Positions 7,460-18,500 of a stretch of 34,327 nt of DNA are shown here, one piece after another. The translations under genes were made by a program, and so were the position numbers. The stretch covers positions 1 to 34,327 of the forward strand of contig JACKHH010000032.1 in the NCBI GenBank assembly GCA_020639095.1, in the 5' to 3' direction. Positions within the stretch are counted from its first letter, which is position 1; each line of letters opens with the position of its first letter. This DNA comes from Phycisphaerales bacterium. GTDB taxonomy: Bacteria; Planctomycetota; Phycisphaerae; UBA1845. The notes beneath the pieces were generated by a model, which did no database searches, was not told where the DNA came from, and saw only the letters and a list, made by a program, of their open reading frames with translations.

Positions 7460-10400
7460 TCAAGCGCTCGGCGACGCGCTTGGCGTTTTTGCCTGATCCA
7501 TCGCGCTGGCGATCGTGTTCAGCAGCGTATCCTTCTGAAGGTTCATCTTCGAAACGTAGCCTGCAATTGTCGCACTCATCGACATCGGCGCCAGGCCCTC
7601 ACCATGCCCCGTGACGACAACGACCGGGATGTGTACGCCCAGGCTGGTACGCATGCGCTGCACCAACTGGAAGCCGTGCCCGTCCGGCAGAGACAGGTCA
7701 AGGAGCACGAGGTCGTAGAAGTCGTTGGTCAAGCGTGCTTCGGCTTCTGCGATGTCCTTCACCCGCGTGGTCGCAAAGCTATCGCCGAGGAATCGCTCGA
7801 CGATTTTCGCGTCAAGGCTGTCGTCCTCGACCAGGAGCACGCGCGGCTTCCGCGCCTCAAGCCGGGACTGCGCGTTCTCTGATTCGATCGGAATTCGCGC
7901 CGTGAACTTCGCGCCCTCGCCGGGAACAGACTGCACGGACAGGGTACCGCCATTGCGAGCGATCAGACGCCTGGCAGCGACCAATCCAATACCCGACCCG
8001 TCCGCAAGGCCGGGATCGAGCCTGCGGAACGGCTCGAAGATTTTCTGGTGGTTTTCCTGGGCTATGCCCTTGCCATTGTCGCGAACCGACAACTCCAGGG
8101 CGTTCTCCGACAAGGTACAACTGACGTCGATGCGCGGATTGGGTTTCGTCGTCCCGTACTTCAACGCGTTTTCCATCAGGTTGATGAACGCCTCTTCAAC
8201 AAACGCCCTGCCGATGCGCACTTTGCCCGCGTCGCACGTGCAGTTGATGCGTACGTTTTTCGTCTCAGCATCCTGGCGGAAGCGGTCGACCAGCGCATCG
8301 AGCCAATCCTGCAACACCACGTCGTCCTTGGTCGGCTCGCGACGGGTGACGCCCGAGACATGAGCCAGGTCGACGAGCATGCGCTTCATGCGCTGGCATT
8401 CCTCGATGGCTTTGGCCAGCAGTTCCGCATCCGATGACTCACCCGACTTGGCGTCGCCGGTCTTGATCAACTTGAGCAACCCGTCGAGTGCAACAACCGG
8501 ACGCTTAAGGTCGTGCGCCACGATCGAGAACAGATCCTCAAGTTCCTCACGCTGACGCGATAGTTCCTTGTTCGCGAACGCCAACTGCTCGTTCGCCATG
8601 CGGGTCATCTCTTGCGCATTTTTGATCGGCGTAATGTCGATGAACGTCACGACCACGCCGCTCTGCTGACCGGAGTGCGCCATGTACGGGAGAATACGCA
8701 CGAGCAGCCAATTACCGCGAACACCACGCACTTCGCGTTCGACCAAATCACCGGACTTGATGACGCGGTTGACATCGGCAAGGAACTCCGAGCCGAGATT
8801 GTGCGAGAAGTGCTCAATCGACCGGCCGACGTCGTGCTCCAGCAGCTTGATGACCTGCTCGATCGCGGGCGTAAACTTGCGAATGCGGAGTTCACTGTCG
8901 AGGAACAGCGTCCCAATATCGATATTGCGGAGCAGGTTGTCGAGGTCGGCAGCGAGCACCGCGAGTTCCTGAATCTTGTTCTGGTACTCGACGTTGACGG
9001 TGTAGAGCTCTTCGTTGACCGACTGAAGTTCTTCGTTGGTGCTCTGCAATTCTTCGTTCGACGCGACCAGTTCCTCGTTGGTGGACTGTTGCTCCTCGTT
9101 TGACGATTGCAGTTCCTCGATCGTCGCCTGCAAACTCTCGCGAGTCTGCTGGAGTTCGAGTTGCATCTCGTGCATGCGCTGCGACGTGTCCTTGTCGAGC
9201 GACGCTTGTTCGAGCTTGCCGCTGATCGCATCATTCCGGCCGGGCTCGACGACAATCAGCACGCGGTCGGGAATGCTCTCGAACGCGGGAAGCCGCGTGA
9301 GCTTGACCGACACGTGTCGTGTCGTCTCGCCGGCAAGGTCTACCGAATAGCGAACATTCGTGTCGCCCCGGCGGACGCGCTGCAAACCGGTCGTCAGGGC
9401 GGCCGTCAGTTCGTCGCCCACCATGCGCATGATGTCGGTGCTGAGCTTGCCCTTGGGCAATTGGAAGACACCCACGGGATCACCCAGCAACTCAATAACA
9501 GTGCCATCCATCGCGACCAGCGCAGCCGATTTGCCGTCCCGTTCGACAAGCGCGTCGATCACCTGCCGAATCGATGCATCGCGCTCGCGATCATGTGCCG
9601 GCGAATGCGATCGGTTCGACGCCACGATCGGATCACGCATGCCCGCTCGACGACGCATTGACGGCAGGATGACGTTGCGCGCTTTGCGGAATAGTTTGTA
9701 CTTCGCGTCGATGGTCTCGAATTCACTGCTCAGCCGCCCCATCGCCTCAGCCGACCCGAGGAACAGCGTCCCCCCGGCACGCAGCGCAAAGTGCAACGAC
9801 GCGAGCACGTTTTCCTGCGCCGGTTGCTCGAGGTAGATGAGGAAGTTGCGACAACTCACCAGGTCGATACGCGTGAACGGCGGATCGGTCACCAGGTTGT
9901 GCTGGGCGCAGATGACCATCTCGCGAATCTGCGGCTTGATGACGACGGAATCACCGTTGTGCATGAAGTACTTCGACAGGCGCGCCGGGCCGATCTCCGC
10001 AATGCCCGCGGTCGGGTAGGTGGCTTTGCTCGCCCGGTTCAGCGAATCTTCGTCGATATCCGTCGCGAAGATCTTCATCTCCCGCTTGACCGCGGACGCC
10101 TCCATGGCTTCGAGCGCGAGAATGGCAAGTGAGTAAACCTCTTCGCCGGTCGCGCAGGCGGGCACCCAGATGCGGAATTGATCGTCGGGAAGTCGCGGGA
10201 GCAATTCAGACGCGAGGTGACGCTGCAAGCGATCAAATGCCTCGCGATCCCTGAAGAATCCGGTCACACCGATGAACGTGTCCTGACGCAACGCGCGCGC
10301 TTCGTTGACATCGCGTACCAGGCGTTCCACGTATTCCGGGATACCGGGCAAGCCCAACAGCGCCATGCGCCGGCGGACCCGACGTTGCAACATTGAGGGC

Positions 10401-11374
10401 CGCAAGTAGGCCAGGTCGAGATTGAAGTGCGAGCGCAGCACGTCGAGCACGCTCGTCATGTCGTCGATGGATTCGCCTTCCGCCTCAGGTTCCTGGTGCA
10501 ACGCATGATCCCGGGACTGCTGGACGATGTCCGCAACGACCTTCGCAAGGCTTGCCGGCGACGCGCTGGAATCGACGAGGCCGGTGTCCATCGCGCTGCG
10601 CGGCATACCATCGAACTTGGCGGTCTCGGGGTCCTGGACGAGAACGATGCCACCGGCATCCTTGAGCACGCGGATGCCACGCGAACCGTCACTGCCCGTT
10701 CCCGAAAGAATTACGGCGATGGTTCTTTCGCCGGGGCCGTCGGCGAGCGATTTTAGGAAAATGTCAATCGGCAGATTCAACGCGTGGCCGGGCGTGCGGT
10801 CCTGATCCTCCAGGCACAACCGTCCGTTGTTGAAGACCATGTTCTTGCCGGGCGGGATGATGTAGATCGTATTGGCGCGCGGAACGGTGCCATGTTGCGC
10901 AGCCGCAATACGCATCGTCGTGTGCCGCTGCAACAACTCAGGCATCAAGCTCTTGAAGTCCGGCGAAAGGTGTACGACCGTTACGAATGCAGCGCCGGTG
11001 TCGGCAGGCAGCGCGGCGAAGAACGCTTCCAACGCCTCCAGACCGCCAGCGGATGCGCCCAAGCATACGATGTATGGCGTGTCGGTGCCGCTCACGGCCT
11101 GTAGCGCCGCAACGCTGGGCGTGACCGGCATGGGCGAGTCGTCGCACTGCGTTCCCGTATCATGCTCGTCGTTCGCAACCGACCCGGTTTCGGCAGCTTG
11201 CGCAAGCTTCTTTTCGTTCGCCCGAACATCGGCGGCAGTGTGCGCTCTGCGCAGGGCTTTTTGTTTCTTGCCCTGCTGGTTTGCCGCACCGCTGGACGCA
11301 TTGGTTTCGTTGGCCGACGCCTGCGTGTCGTGATTCTCTCGTCCGGAATCGTGGCTAGGATTGTCCTTTGACAT
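7460..11374 (-). CDS. CheB-CheR-PAS hybrid histidine kinase with C-terminal receiver
   Basis: A 1304-residue soluble signalling protein. Domains in order: disordered Lys/Asn/Ser-rich start (1-95); CheB methylesterase (100-285) with the full triad S108 (LGASAGG), H135 and D229 (GTGSDG); CheR methyltransferase (305-560) with GVTGFFRD (369-376), ACATGEEVYS and LVSCRN (506-510); a linker; a coiled coil of repeated SNEELQSTNEELQ units (740-805); a PAS domain (805-915); HisKA with H954 (IVAHDLKRP); HATPase with NLMENALKYG, DNGKGI and DGSGIGL; and a receiver with D1226 and K1276. No membrane segment is visible. CheB and CheR act on glutamates of chemoreceptors, but none is encoded nearby, so the methylated partner may be another protein or the protein itself. 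GGGAG lies six bases before the ATG at 11374. Confidence 0.95.
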   Translation of the reverse strand: MSKDNPSHDSGRENHDTQASANETNASSGAANQQGKKQKALRRAHTAADVRANEKKLAQAAETGSVANDEHDTGTQCDDSPMPVTPSVAALQAVSGTDTPYIVCLGASAGGLEALEAFFAALPADTGAAFVTVVHLSPDFKSLMPELLQRHTTMRIAAAQHGTVPRANTIYIIPPGKNMVFNNGRLCLEDQDRTPGHALNLPIDIFLKSLADGPGERTIAVILSGTGSDGSRGIRVLKDAGGIVLVQDPETAKFDGMPRSAMDTGLVDSSASPASLAKVVADIVQQSRDHALHQEPEAEGESIDDMTSVLDVLRSHFNLDLAYLRPSMLQRRVRRRMALLGLPGIPEYVERLVRDVNEARALRQDTFIGVTGFFRDREAFDRLQRHLASELLPRLPDDQFRIWVPACATGEEVYSLAILALEAMEASAVKREMKIFATDIDEDSLNRASKATYPTAGIAEIGPARLSKYFMHNGDSVVIKPQIREMVICAQHNLVTDPPFTRIDLVSCRNFLIYLEQPAQENVLASLHFALRAGGTLFLGSAEAMGRLSSEFETIDAKYKLFRKARNVILPSMRRRAGMRDPIVASNRSHSPAHDRERDASIRQVIDALVERDGKSAALVAMDGTVIELLGDPVGVFQLPKGKLSTDIMRMVGDELTAALTTGLQRVRRGDTNVRYSVDLAGETTRHVSVKLTRLPAFESIPDRVLIVVEPGRNDAISGKLEQASLDKDTSQRMHEMQLELQQTRESLQATIEELQSSNEEQQSTNEELVASNEELQSTNEELQSVNEELYTVNVEYQNKIQELAVLAADLDNLLRNIDIGTLFLDSELRIRKFTPAIEQVIKLLEHDVGRSIEHFSHNLGSEFLADVNRVIKSGDLVEREVRGVRGNWLLVRILPYMAHSGQQSGVVVTFIDITPIKNAQEMTRMANEQLAFANKELSRQREELEDLFSIVAHDLKRPVVALDGLLKLIKTGDAKSGESSDAELLAKAIEECQRMKRMLVDLAHVSGVTRREPTKDDVVLQDWLDALVDRFRQDAETKNVRINCTCDAGKVRIGRAFVEEAFINLMENALKYGTTKPNPRIDVSCTLSENALELSVRDNGKGIAQENHQKIFEPFRRLDPGLADGSGIGLVAARRLIARNGGTLSVQSVPGEGAKFTARIPIESENAQSRLEARKPRVLLVEDDSLDAKIVERFLGDSFATTRVKDIAEAEARLTNDFYDLVLLDLSLPDGHGFQLVQRMRTSLGVHIPVVVVTGHGEGLAPMSMSATIAGYVSKMNLQKDTLLNTIASAMDQAKTPSASPSA

Positions 11375-11396
11375 CAGGAACTCCCGTTGTCAGAAG

Positions 11397-11834
11397 CTAC
11401 TCGGAAGGAAGTCTGCAAAGCGACCAATAGAGATCAATTGTCTGTACGGCTTCGACGAACTGCTTGAAGTCGACTGGCTTAACGATGTAGCCTGCGATAC
11501 CAATCGAATAGCTGGTCAGGCGATCGCGTTCCTCATCCGACGTGGTCAATACCACGGCGGGGATGGTACACAGGTTTTTGTCGCGGCGATAGGTTTCCAG
11601 AAACGTCAGCCCATCCATGATGGGCATGTTCAAATCCAACAGGATCAATCCCGGCCGAGGTGAAAGCTCTGGATCCGCATACTTCCCTTTGCGGCGAAGA
11701 TAGTCAAGCGCTTCTTCTCCATTTCCCACGACATAGAGCGGATTGACAACCTTGCTGTCCTCGAATGCGCGCCTGACGGTTTTCACATCGATCAGATCGT
11801 CTTCGACGAGCAGGATGGCGATGTCTTGTCTCAT
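11397..11834 (-). CDS. Single-domain response regulator (Rcp1-like)
   Basis: A 145-residue stand-alone receiver with EDD at residues 11-13, phospho-acceptor D67 (GLILLDLNMP), T97/T98 and K119 (YIVKP). The end, IDLYWSLCRLP, resembles the ...YW...P tail of Rcp1-type regulators that partner phytochrome-like kinases. Its ATG overlaps the stop of the upstream kinase gene by four bases (ATGA), which makes that kinase its likely cognate donor. The CheB-CheR hybrid follows after 22 bases, so all four genes of this operon appear to be transcribed together. Confidence 0.92.
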   Translation of the reverse strand: MRQDIAILLVEDDLIDVKTVRRAFEDSKVVNPLYVVGNGEEALDYLRRKGKYADPELSPRPGLILLDLNMPIMDGLTFLETYRRDKNLCTIPAVVLTTSDEERDRLTSYSIGIAGYIVKPVDFKQFVEAVQTIDLYWSLCRLPSE

Positions 11835-14554
11835 GCTTTGGCGACCTCGCTACGAACCTTGTCCGATATGAGGTGAACACCGGGGACGCTGAACGTGAAC
11901 GTCGCTCCGTTTCCGGGTTCCGAATTTACAGTAACGGTCCCACCGTTTCGCTCAACGATGCGTTTCACGATTGCAAGGCCGGCGCCTGCCGATTTGCACT
12001 CGTCCTTAGGCTTGAGCGTTTGAAACAGGACGAAGATGCGCTCGAAATGCTGCTCGGCAATACCGACACCGTTGTCGGCCACGCTGAAATGAGCGCCAAA
12101 TTCGTCCGTCGTACACGAAACAGTCACTTCACCGCAAGACGCGTCCACATGGTTGATCGCGTTGACGATGAGATTCTGGAGCACCTGGCGCATCTGCGTT
12201 TCATCGTACAACAGCTCAGGCATTGGACCGTCCACGCGAATCTTTACCCGCTCCGGCGGTTCCACCGACTTGATGATGTCACCCACCAACTCCTCGACAT
12301 CCACGCGCACACGCTGAATGGCCCGCTGACCGGCGCGCGAGTAGTCGAGGATGCCGCCAATCAGCTTGTCAAGCCGGGCGGTGCGCTCGAGCATCAGCGC
12401 GATGTTCTCACGTCCGTCGTCGTCAACGACCCGCCCAAAATCATGCGCCAGCCAATCAGCTACCGATGCAATTCCACGGAGCGGAGCCTTGATGTCGTGC
12501 GAGACGACGTAGGCAAACTGCTCGAGATCGGCGTTGCTGCGTTCGAGCCGGCTCGCGTATTCAGTAAGCTGTCGATGCGCCTTGAGCCGTTCGGTGACAT
12601 CGACAATGGAACAGAGGATGCGCACGCCGGTCGCGCTACGGATGGGATTAAGCCCGATCTCAAGCGAAATCTCCGATCCATCCTTACGCACGCCGCGCAA
12701 TTCCCTGCCCCCCCCCATGGCGCGTGCCTTCGGCGCCGCGGTGTACGCCTGACGCTGCTTCACGTGGTCCGTGCGCAACAGCGAGGGCACGAGCATCTCC
12801 ACCGGCTGATTCAGCAGTTCCGCACGTCGATAGCCGAACAGTTCCTCAATGGCTTCGTTCACAAGTACGATTTTGCCGTGCTCGTCCACGACGCACACAC
12901 CGGATGGGCTTGCCTCCACCACCAGCTTGAAGTTTTCGATCGCGTGCTTCTGGGCCGATATATCGTGTGCTATTTTTGATACCCCAGTGATCTCGCCATT
13001 CGGGGAGTTGATGGGAGAAACGTTGATTGAGACATCGACGAGTTGTCCACTCTTGCGCCGGCGCACAGTCTCGAACTGATCCACGCGCTGGCCTGCCGCG
13101 ATCTCAGCGAGTAAATGCTCGACCTCGCCAAGCCGATCCGGCGGAACGATGAAATTGATATTCCGCCCAATCGCTTCCTCCATCGTGTAGCCGTACATCC
13201 GCTCGGCTGCCGGGTTCCATGCAGTAATTGCACCGTCAAGCGTGATGGCAATGATCGCGTCGGCCGATGACTGCACGACCGCGATGAAGTTCTGCTCCTT
13301 CTGGATCTGCTTCTCCAGGGCGCTTTCCGTCTTGCGGCGAACGTCGATTTCTCTTCGCAACTCCTCCGTGCGCGCGCGAATCGCCCGCGACATCTGCGCG
13401 AACGCACCCGAGAGTATTCCGATCTCGCCGCGCGCCTTAACTGGTAACGGCGCTTCTTCATTCTCCGCGAACGCTTCAACCGCATGGGTCATTTGCGCGA
13501 GCGGTCTGACGAGCGACCGCGCAATCGCAACGGCTGCGACGATGGCACATCCCACGGCGATCAACGCACCAATCAGGGTTGACCGATATGCTTCCGAAGC
13601 GAGGGCAATGACTTCCGCATAAGGCGCGGTTTCGATCAAGACGACCTCGGTCCCGCCCGCCAGTTTGCGCGTCGCGAGCGCGCCTGCGAGCCGATTGCCC
13701 GCATGGTCCTCAAATACAAGTGTCGTCTTGTCGCCACGGTCGAACGCGCGCGCGAGTGGCGGCATGTCCCGGCGCCACGTCGGGTCCGCGGGGCCCGCAA
13801 GACCAAAGACGCGCTGCGGCTGCGCCGTGTTGACGATGTAGTGACCCAATGACCCGATCGCATAGACTTGGCTACTCGGGTGCAGCGTCGAGTGCATCCT
13901 TGCGAGAATCGGGCGCATGTCCACGTTGATGATGATGATGCCGAACGGCTTGTTCGCACCCTCCGCCCAAACCGGTGCGGCTGTTCGAAGCACGGGAACG
14001 TACGGCACTTCGATCTTGCCGTGCTCTTGATTCAGATCGATCCGCGATACGTAGGCTTCGCCGCGTTCCACAGCCATCGCATGGATGAAGTAGTCGCGGT
14101 CGCCCTTCGCCTGCAACTCGTCGTCCGGAAGGACGCGAGTGCTGCCGTCGGCGCCCGAACGATCAACGCGCACGATTTCGCGTCCGTCGTCGTCTGCGCC
14201 GATCATGCGGAATTGCAGATACTGTGGCTTCGCGCTCAACTCGCTCCAGAAGTGTTCTGCGATGCGCATGCGCCACGCCTCCACCTCCGCAGACTCGGCC
14301 ACGCCGGCAGAACGCATCCGGGCAGTCACATACTCACGAACTGCCGGTGAGTTCGCGGCTGCGAACACGTCCGCGCGCGTCTCGCGGACGTACGCGTCCA
14401 ACTCCATGGCAAGCTGGTTGGTGTGCGCATGCAGTCGATCGAGTTCGAGCGGAACGGTTGCCCTGGCAATGTTGCGATGCACGAGCGCGCCGACGCCAAA
14501 GGCAGTCAGTACCACCAGTGCAACCATTGCCAATGTCAAACGATTTGCAAGCAC
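11831..14554 (-). CDS. Membrane sensor histidine kinase: CACHE-like sensor, HAMP, two PAS
   Basis: A 907-residue inner-membrane kinase. A first helix (about 9-27) leads into a large periplasmic domain (28-322) whose YFIHAMAVERGEAYVSRIDLN and FGIIIINVDM segments are typical of double-CACHE ligand sensors. A second helix (323-346) is followed by HAMP (347-400), PAS 1 (420-535), PAS 2 (540-655), HisKA with H686 (VVSHDIKAPLR) and HATPase with NLIVNAINHV, DNGVGI and GAGLAIV. The start is GTG at 14554; an in-frame ATG at 14527 would shorten the first helix. I see no strong ribosome-binding site for either. It is the first gene of the four-gene signalling operon. PAS 2 is encoded across a run of nine G. 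Confidence 0.93.
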   Translation of the reverse strand: MLANRLTLAMVALVVLTAFGVGALVHRNIARATVPLELDRLHAHTNQLAMELDAYVRETRADVFAAANSPAVREYVTARMRSAGVAESAEVEAWRMRIAEHFWSELSAKPQYLQFRMIGADDDGREIVRVDRSGADGSTRVLPDDELQAKGDRDYFIHAMAVERGEAYVSRIDLNQEHGKIEVPYVPVLRTAAPVWAEGANKPFGIIIINVDMRPILARMHSTLHPSSQVYAIGSLGHYIVNTAQPQRVFGLAGPADPTWRRDMPPLARAFDRGDKTTLVFEDHAGNRLAGALATRKLAGGTEVVLIETAPYAEVIALASEAYRSTLIGALIAVGCAIVAAVAIARSLVRPLAQMTHAVEAFAENEEAPLPVKARGEIGILSGAFAQMSRAIRARTEELRREIDVRRKTESALEKQIQKEQNFIAVVQSSADAIIAITLDGAITAWNPAAERMYGYTMEEAIGRNINFIVPPDRLGEVEHLLAEIAAGQRVDQFETVRRRKSGQLVDVSINVSPINSPNGEITGVSKIAHDISAQKHAIENFKLVVEASPSGVCVVDEHGKIVLVNEAIEELFGYRRAELLNQPVEMLVPSLLRTDHVKQRQAYTAAPKARAMGGGRELRGVRKDGSEISLEIGLNPIRSATGVRILCSIVDVTERLKAHRQLTEYASRLERSNADLEQFAYVVSHDIKAPLRGIASVADWLAHDFGRVVDDDGRENIALMLERTARLDKLIGGILDYSRAGQRAIQRVRVDVEELVGDIIKSVEPPERVKIRVDGPMPELLYDETQMRQVLQNLIVNAINHVDASCGEVTVSCTTDEFGAHFSVADNGVGIAEQHFERIFVLFQTLKPKDECKSAGAGLAIVKRIVERNGGTVTVNSEPGNGATFTFSVPGVHLISDKVRSEVAKA
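12708..12716. repeat. Homopolymer of nine C (nine G on the coding strand)
   Basis: The run encodes Met-Gly-Gly-Gly within the second PAS domain (about residues 613-616) of the CACHE-type kinase. Tracts of this length are prone to slippage, and a one-base change would truncate the protein before its kinase domain. Confidence 0.85.
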
Positions 14555-15533
14555 TCAGTCCGCCATTACCGCTCGTAGAGCAACCAAGTTCCTTAAGTTC
14601 CTTTAGCCAATCCGTCTTGGTGACTATCGCTTCCGACCACCGCGCGCAAAGTCAAACAATGCGCAGCCAGCCCGCGCATGCGTGGCGCGTCAACCGCCGG
14701 TATGCCGGTCCACGCTCATCCAAACGCAATCCCCTCGTGACATTACGATGTACCGACCCCGGCTGGAGCGTATACACGACAGGTGTACTTGCAAGGCGCA
14801 TTATGCACTGCAAATGTAGCGCGCTATGCCGATCGCCAAGCCGCCGTTGGCGTCGTTTGCACCGGGACGCGCACTGCGAATCGACCGGGCCTAATCAGTC
14901 GCCATGCCCTGCCCCAAGCGTTATATCGACGCTATGCGCAGAACGTCGTGACACCGACAAGATTCATCGCGTTGCGAATGCAGCGTTGCTGTAGCATTGG
15001 TGGTATGAATAGAATCTTTTGGTGACGCAACCCTCATGGAGCCGATTCCCCATGCCGATGCACTTGCGAATCGATTCGGTGCGACGCGAGAATGATACCC
15101 TCGCCAAACAGGTTGCGATATGCAATTTCGCGCTGCGACTGATAATCGTTCGCGGGCACTGCCCCTAGCGCAAGAATCGGGAACACTGGACGAGTGGCCC
15201 GGCTTTCTACTTGCAATCCCTCGCCGGCAGGATTAACTATGTCCCAAATTGGGGCAGGAGATTTCAAGCTAGATTGAAAATGTTTAGCCTGGACGCCTTG
15301 GAAAGGCGATACGGGCGTGCGGCGATACCGTTCAAATCGGGTTATTCTTGCGTGGTGTTTGTGCCCGATAGACAACGTGGCATCAATGTAAACGTTCGTT
15401 GCAAAGCAATGTTGCGGTGGCCCACCACGGAGGGGCGGCTAGGCAGATTACCTAGAACATTGGCAGGGTGTTCGACGCTGAAGGCAGTTCGCGAGCCGAT
15501 TAGCCTCACCCATCGATCCAAAACACAAGTATC
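14555..15533. other. Gene-poor divergent intergenic region of the signalling island
   Basis: Nearly 1 kb between the two divergent kinase operons with no open frame I can support. The frames present are short, lack ribosome-binding sites and resemble no family. It contains an exact tandem copy of AAGTTCCTT (14586-14603) just before the minus-strand operon and a short inverted repeat GTATACAC...GTGTAC near 14768-14786. Promoters for both operons must lie here, but I could not place one with confidence. Confidence 0.6.
14586..14603. repeat. Exact tandem 9-mer upstream of the kinase start
   Basis: AAGTTCCTT occurs twice head to tail, 32-49 bases upstream of the GTG start of the CACHE-type kinase. 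On the transcribed strand it reads AAGGAACTT twice. It could be a direct-repeat operator half-site pair, but nothing else supports that. Confidence 0.5.
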
Positions 15534-18500
15534 ATGGCGACACGCTCGATCGAAGAAAGGCGAGGTGCGGCAGCTCGGCAACGGAGCCGAGGTGACGAGC
15601 CCGACAAATCGTCAACTGACGGTGCCGAAAGTTCGGCCACAATGGAAAACGGCGACACACCGCAGGTTGATCCGGCTAACGCGCGATCGACAACCAGCGT
15701 GGCGAACGTTGACGGTGCGCCGATGCTTACGCCAGCCGATGCAAGCTCCGCAGTTGCAGACCTCGCGAAGACGAAGAGCGCTGCCGACGTCGTTGCAATC
15801 GTCTGCCGGCACTACGGTGTTGACCCCCTACTCTATCGCGTCGATGAGCTTCGCGCCCGCGCGGACGAATGGCTTGTGACGAACTGTCCGGAGGATCGCG
15901 ACGGGTATGTCGCGCGCCTTCCGAATGATCCCGCTGAACTGGACGCCACGTATCGCTTCCTTTTCGTTGGGTCAACGCATTTCCTGAGTGACGACGAACT
16001 CGTCCGCGTGCTGCCAGAGAATGTCGTCAATAACATTTTCACCGACCGATCCGACGGGCTGCCGGTGCGCGTCTGGGTGGCTGGCTGCGGCGCGGGAGAA
16101 GAAGCGTACTCCATTGGCATGCGCCTGCGTGAGCATGCGGACGCCGCCGGTTTTCGTGGCGAGATCAAGATCTTCGCAACTGATCTGCACCAGGCGTCCA
16201 TCGACGTTGCCGTACACGGCTATTATGACGAGCGGTCGATCGGGAGTCTCAGCAAGAAATACCGCAAGGACTACTTCGTCAAGCACAGAGGGCGTTGGCG
16301 CGTCGCCGATAGCGTGCGTCATCAAATGGTGATCACGCGCCATAACCTGCTCACGGAAGCTCCGTTCACCCGCTTGGATCTCGTCGTTTGCCGGAACGTG
16401 CTCCCCCAGTTCCAGCCCGCAGCCCGCAAGCTCGTGATAACGAGTTTGCGGTTCGCGCTGCTCCGTGGTGGGTGGCTCGTTCATGGAAGTGACGATTTGG
16501 CGGACGACAATCTTGAAGACTTCCGCGCGGATCCGGACAACGCGGCGGTCCTTTGCAAAGTCACCGGCGACGTGTCCACCGGAGAGGCCCAGTTGTCCGC
16601 GTCGATCGCGGCGGCGACCTCCCGAGCGCCGACGTCGACGCATCGTTCGGGCAACCCCTTCCAGAGCCTGCTGAACATTTACGACGGAATGCTCAATGCG
16701 TACATGCCCGCGGGTTTCCTGATCAACCACCAACAGGAATTGGTACACGTATTCGGCGGCGCGTCGAAATACTTGACGCATTCCGATGGCCGATCAACGC
16801 TCAATATCATCGAGCTGATTCGGCCAAGTTTGCGCGGGATCATGGCGGCTGCGATTTGCAGCAGCCCGAGGGACGAGGAAACGGTCATCCACGATGCCGC
16901 GATCCTCGAGGTCGACGGAGACCGGCAGGTGATGCGCATCTCCGTCAAGCCGATTCCGGATCCCAAGGGTAACTACGACTTCAAGTTCATCTGTCTCCGC
17001 CCGGCGACCCCCGAAGTTGAAAACCCGGTTGGCGCCGATGACCTGCTCGCCACGCGAACGCTGTCGAATTTGCGCGAGCGCATTTTCTCGTTGGAAGCGG
17101 AGCTGGCGGAAGCCAACGAACATGTCAAGGCGATGTTCGCGCAGTCCAAGGCCAACAGGGGCAAACTCGAAGCGACGCAGAACGAACTGAATGCCGCGCT
17201 TGATGAGCTGCACCTGGTGCGTCAGGAGTCGCAGGCAGTCAGCGAAGAATTGGTGACGATCGATTCCGAGCATCGAAAGAAGGTGGCTGAATTCAATCGT
17301 CTCGCCGAGGACCAGGACAACCTCGTCGAGGCATCGGGAGTCGCCGTTCTGTTCGTGGATCGCGCGCATCGCATTCGCAACTACACACCCGCCGTCGATC
17401 GCGTATTTGAAGTTGACGATCGCACGATTGGCCGCCCCATCGAGGAAGTCCCCTGCAAACTGAATTGGGCAAAGCCTGTCGAGGACATCCAATCCGTGCT
17501 CGACACCCAGGAGCCGATTGAACGTGAACTTCGTGATCGCGACGCCAGCCTGAGCTTCACCTTGCGGATCACGCCGTACCAGTCGTCCTCGGGCAATGCT
17601 GACGGATTGGTCTTGGCACTGGTCGACAACACCGCGGCGGCAGTCGCTGAGGCCACGCTGAGCGATACCGTCAGACGTCACCAGCGCTTAATTGACGCGG
17701 TCGGACACGCCATCTGGGTGACATCAGCCGACGGGTCGCAGGTGGAGCACGTCAACCCAATGTACACGCGCATCTGGGGCCGCTCGCCGCATGAATTGAA
17801 GCACGACCCGCTCTCGTGGCTGCAACATATCAATGCGTCAGAACGAGAACTCGTTCGGCTCACCTTCGCCAGGGAATTGCCAAACGCGGGTATCGAGATG
17901 CGCTACCACCTTACCGGTGCCGGCGGAGAACAACGCTGGATTCATCACCGCGTACTGCCGCTGATCGGCGACGACAACAACGTAACGTGCGTCGCGAACA
18001 TTGCGCGCGACCTCACCGGTAGAAAAGACGCCGACGGCCGTTTTGCAACCGTGGTGCGTACCGCGCCTGTGGCAACCGCATTCGTTTCCGACGACGGGCA
18101 AATCACCCTGGCGAATCGCGCGTTTGCCGAGATGACGGGCCATTCGATCGACGCGCTTGAATCGTCGCGGTTCTCGGGACTCTTCGAGAACGCCGACGCG
18201 CATGTGCATTCATTCTTCACTGCGCCGCTCGATCGGCGAGCAGACGATTTAGATGCCGATGAACGCCGCGTCGTTCGTGTTCGCCGCAAAGACGGCAGCT
18301 TGATTCCGATCGAGTTGACCGCATGCCCGCTGGAGACAGCCGATGGACGCATGACCGTCGTCGCGATGCGCGACCTCTCCGCGTTGCAACGCCTTCACTC
18401 GCAGGTCGCGCGCGCGGAGGCGAGGCTGCAACGTGCCACCGACGAACTCGACGAATTCACGTACATTGCGAGCCATGATCTTGGCGAACCGTTGCGCAAG

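Noticed and set aside
15034..15375. 113-codon minus-strand open frame in the divergent gap
   Set aside because: No ribosome-binding site, no recognisable domain, and composition not clearly protein-like; possible but unsupported.
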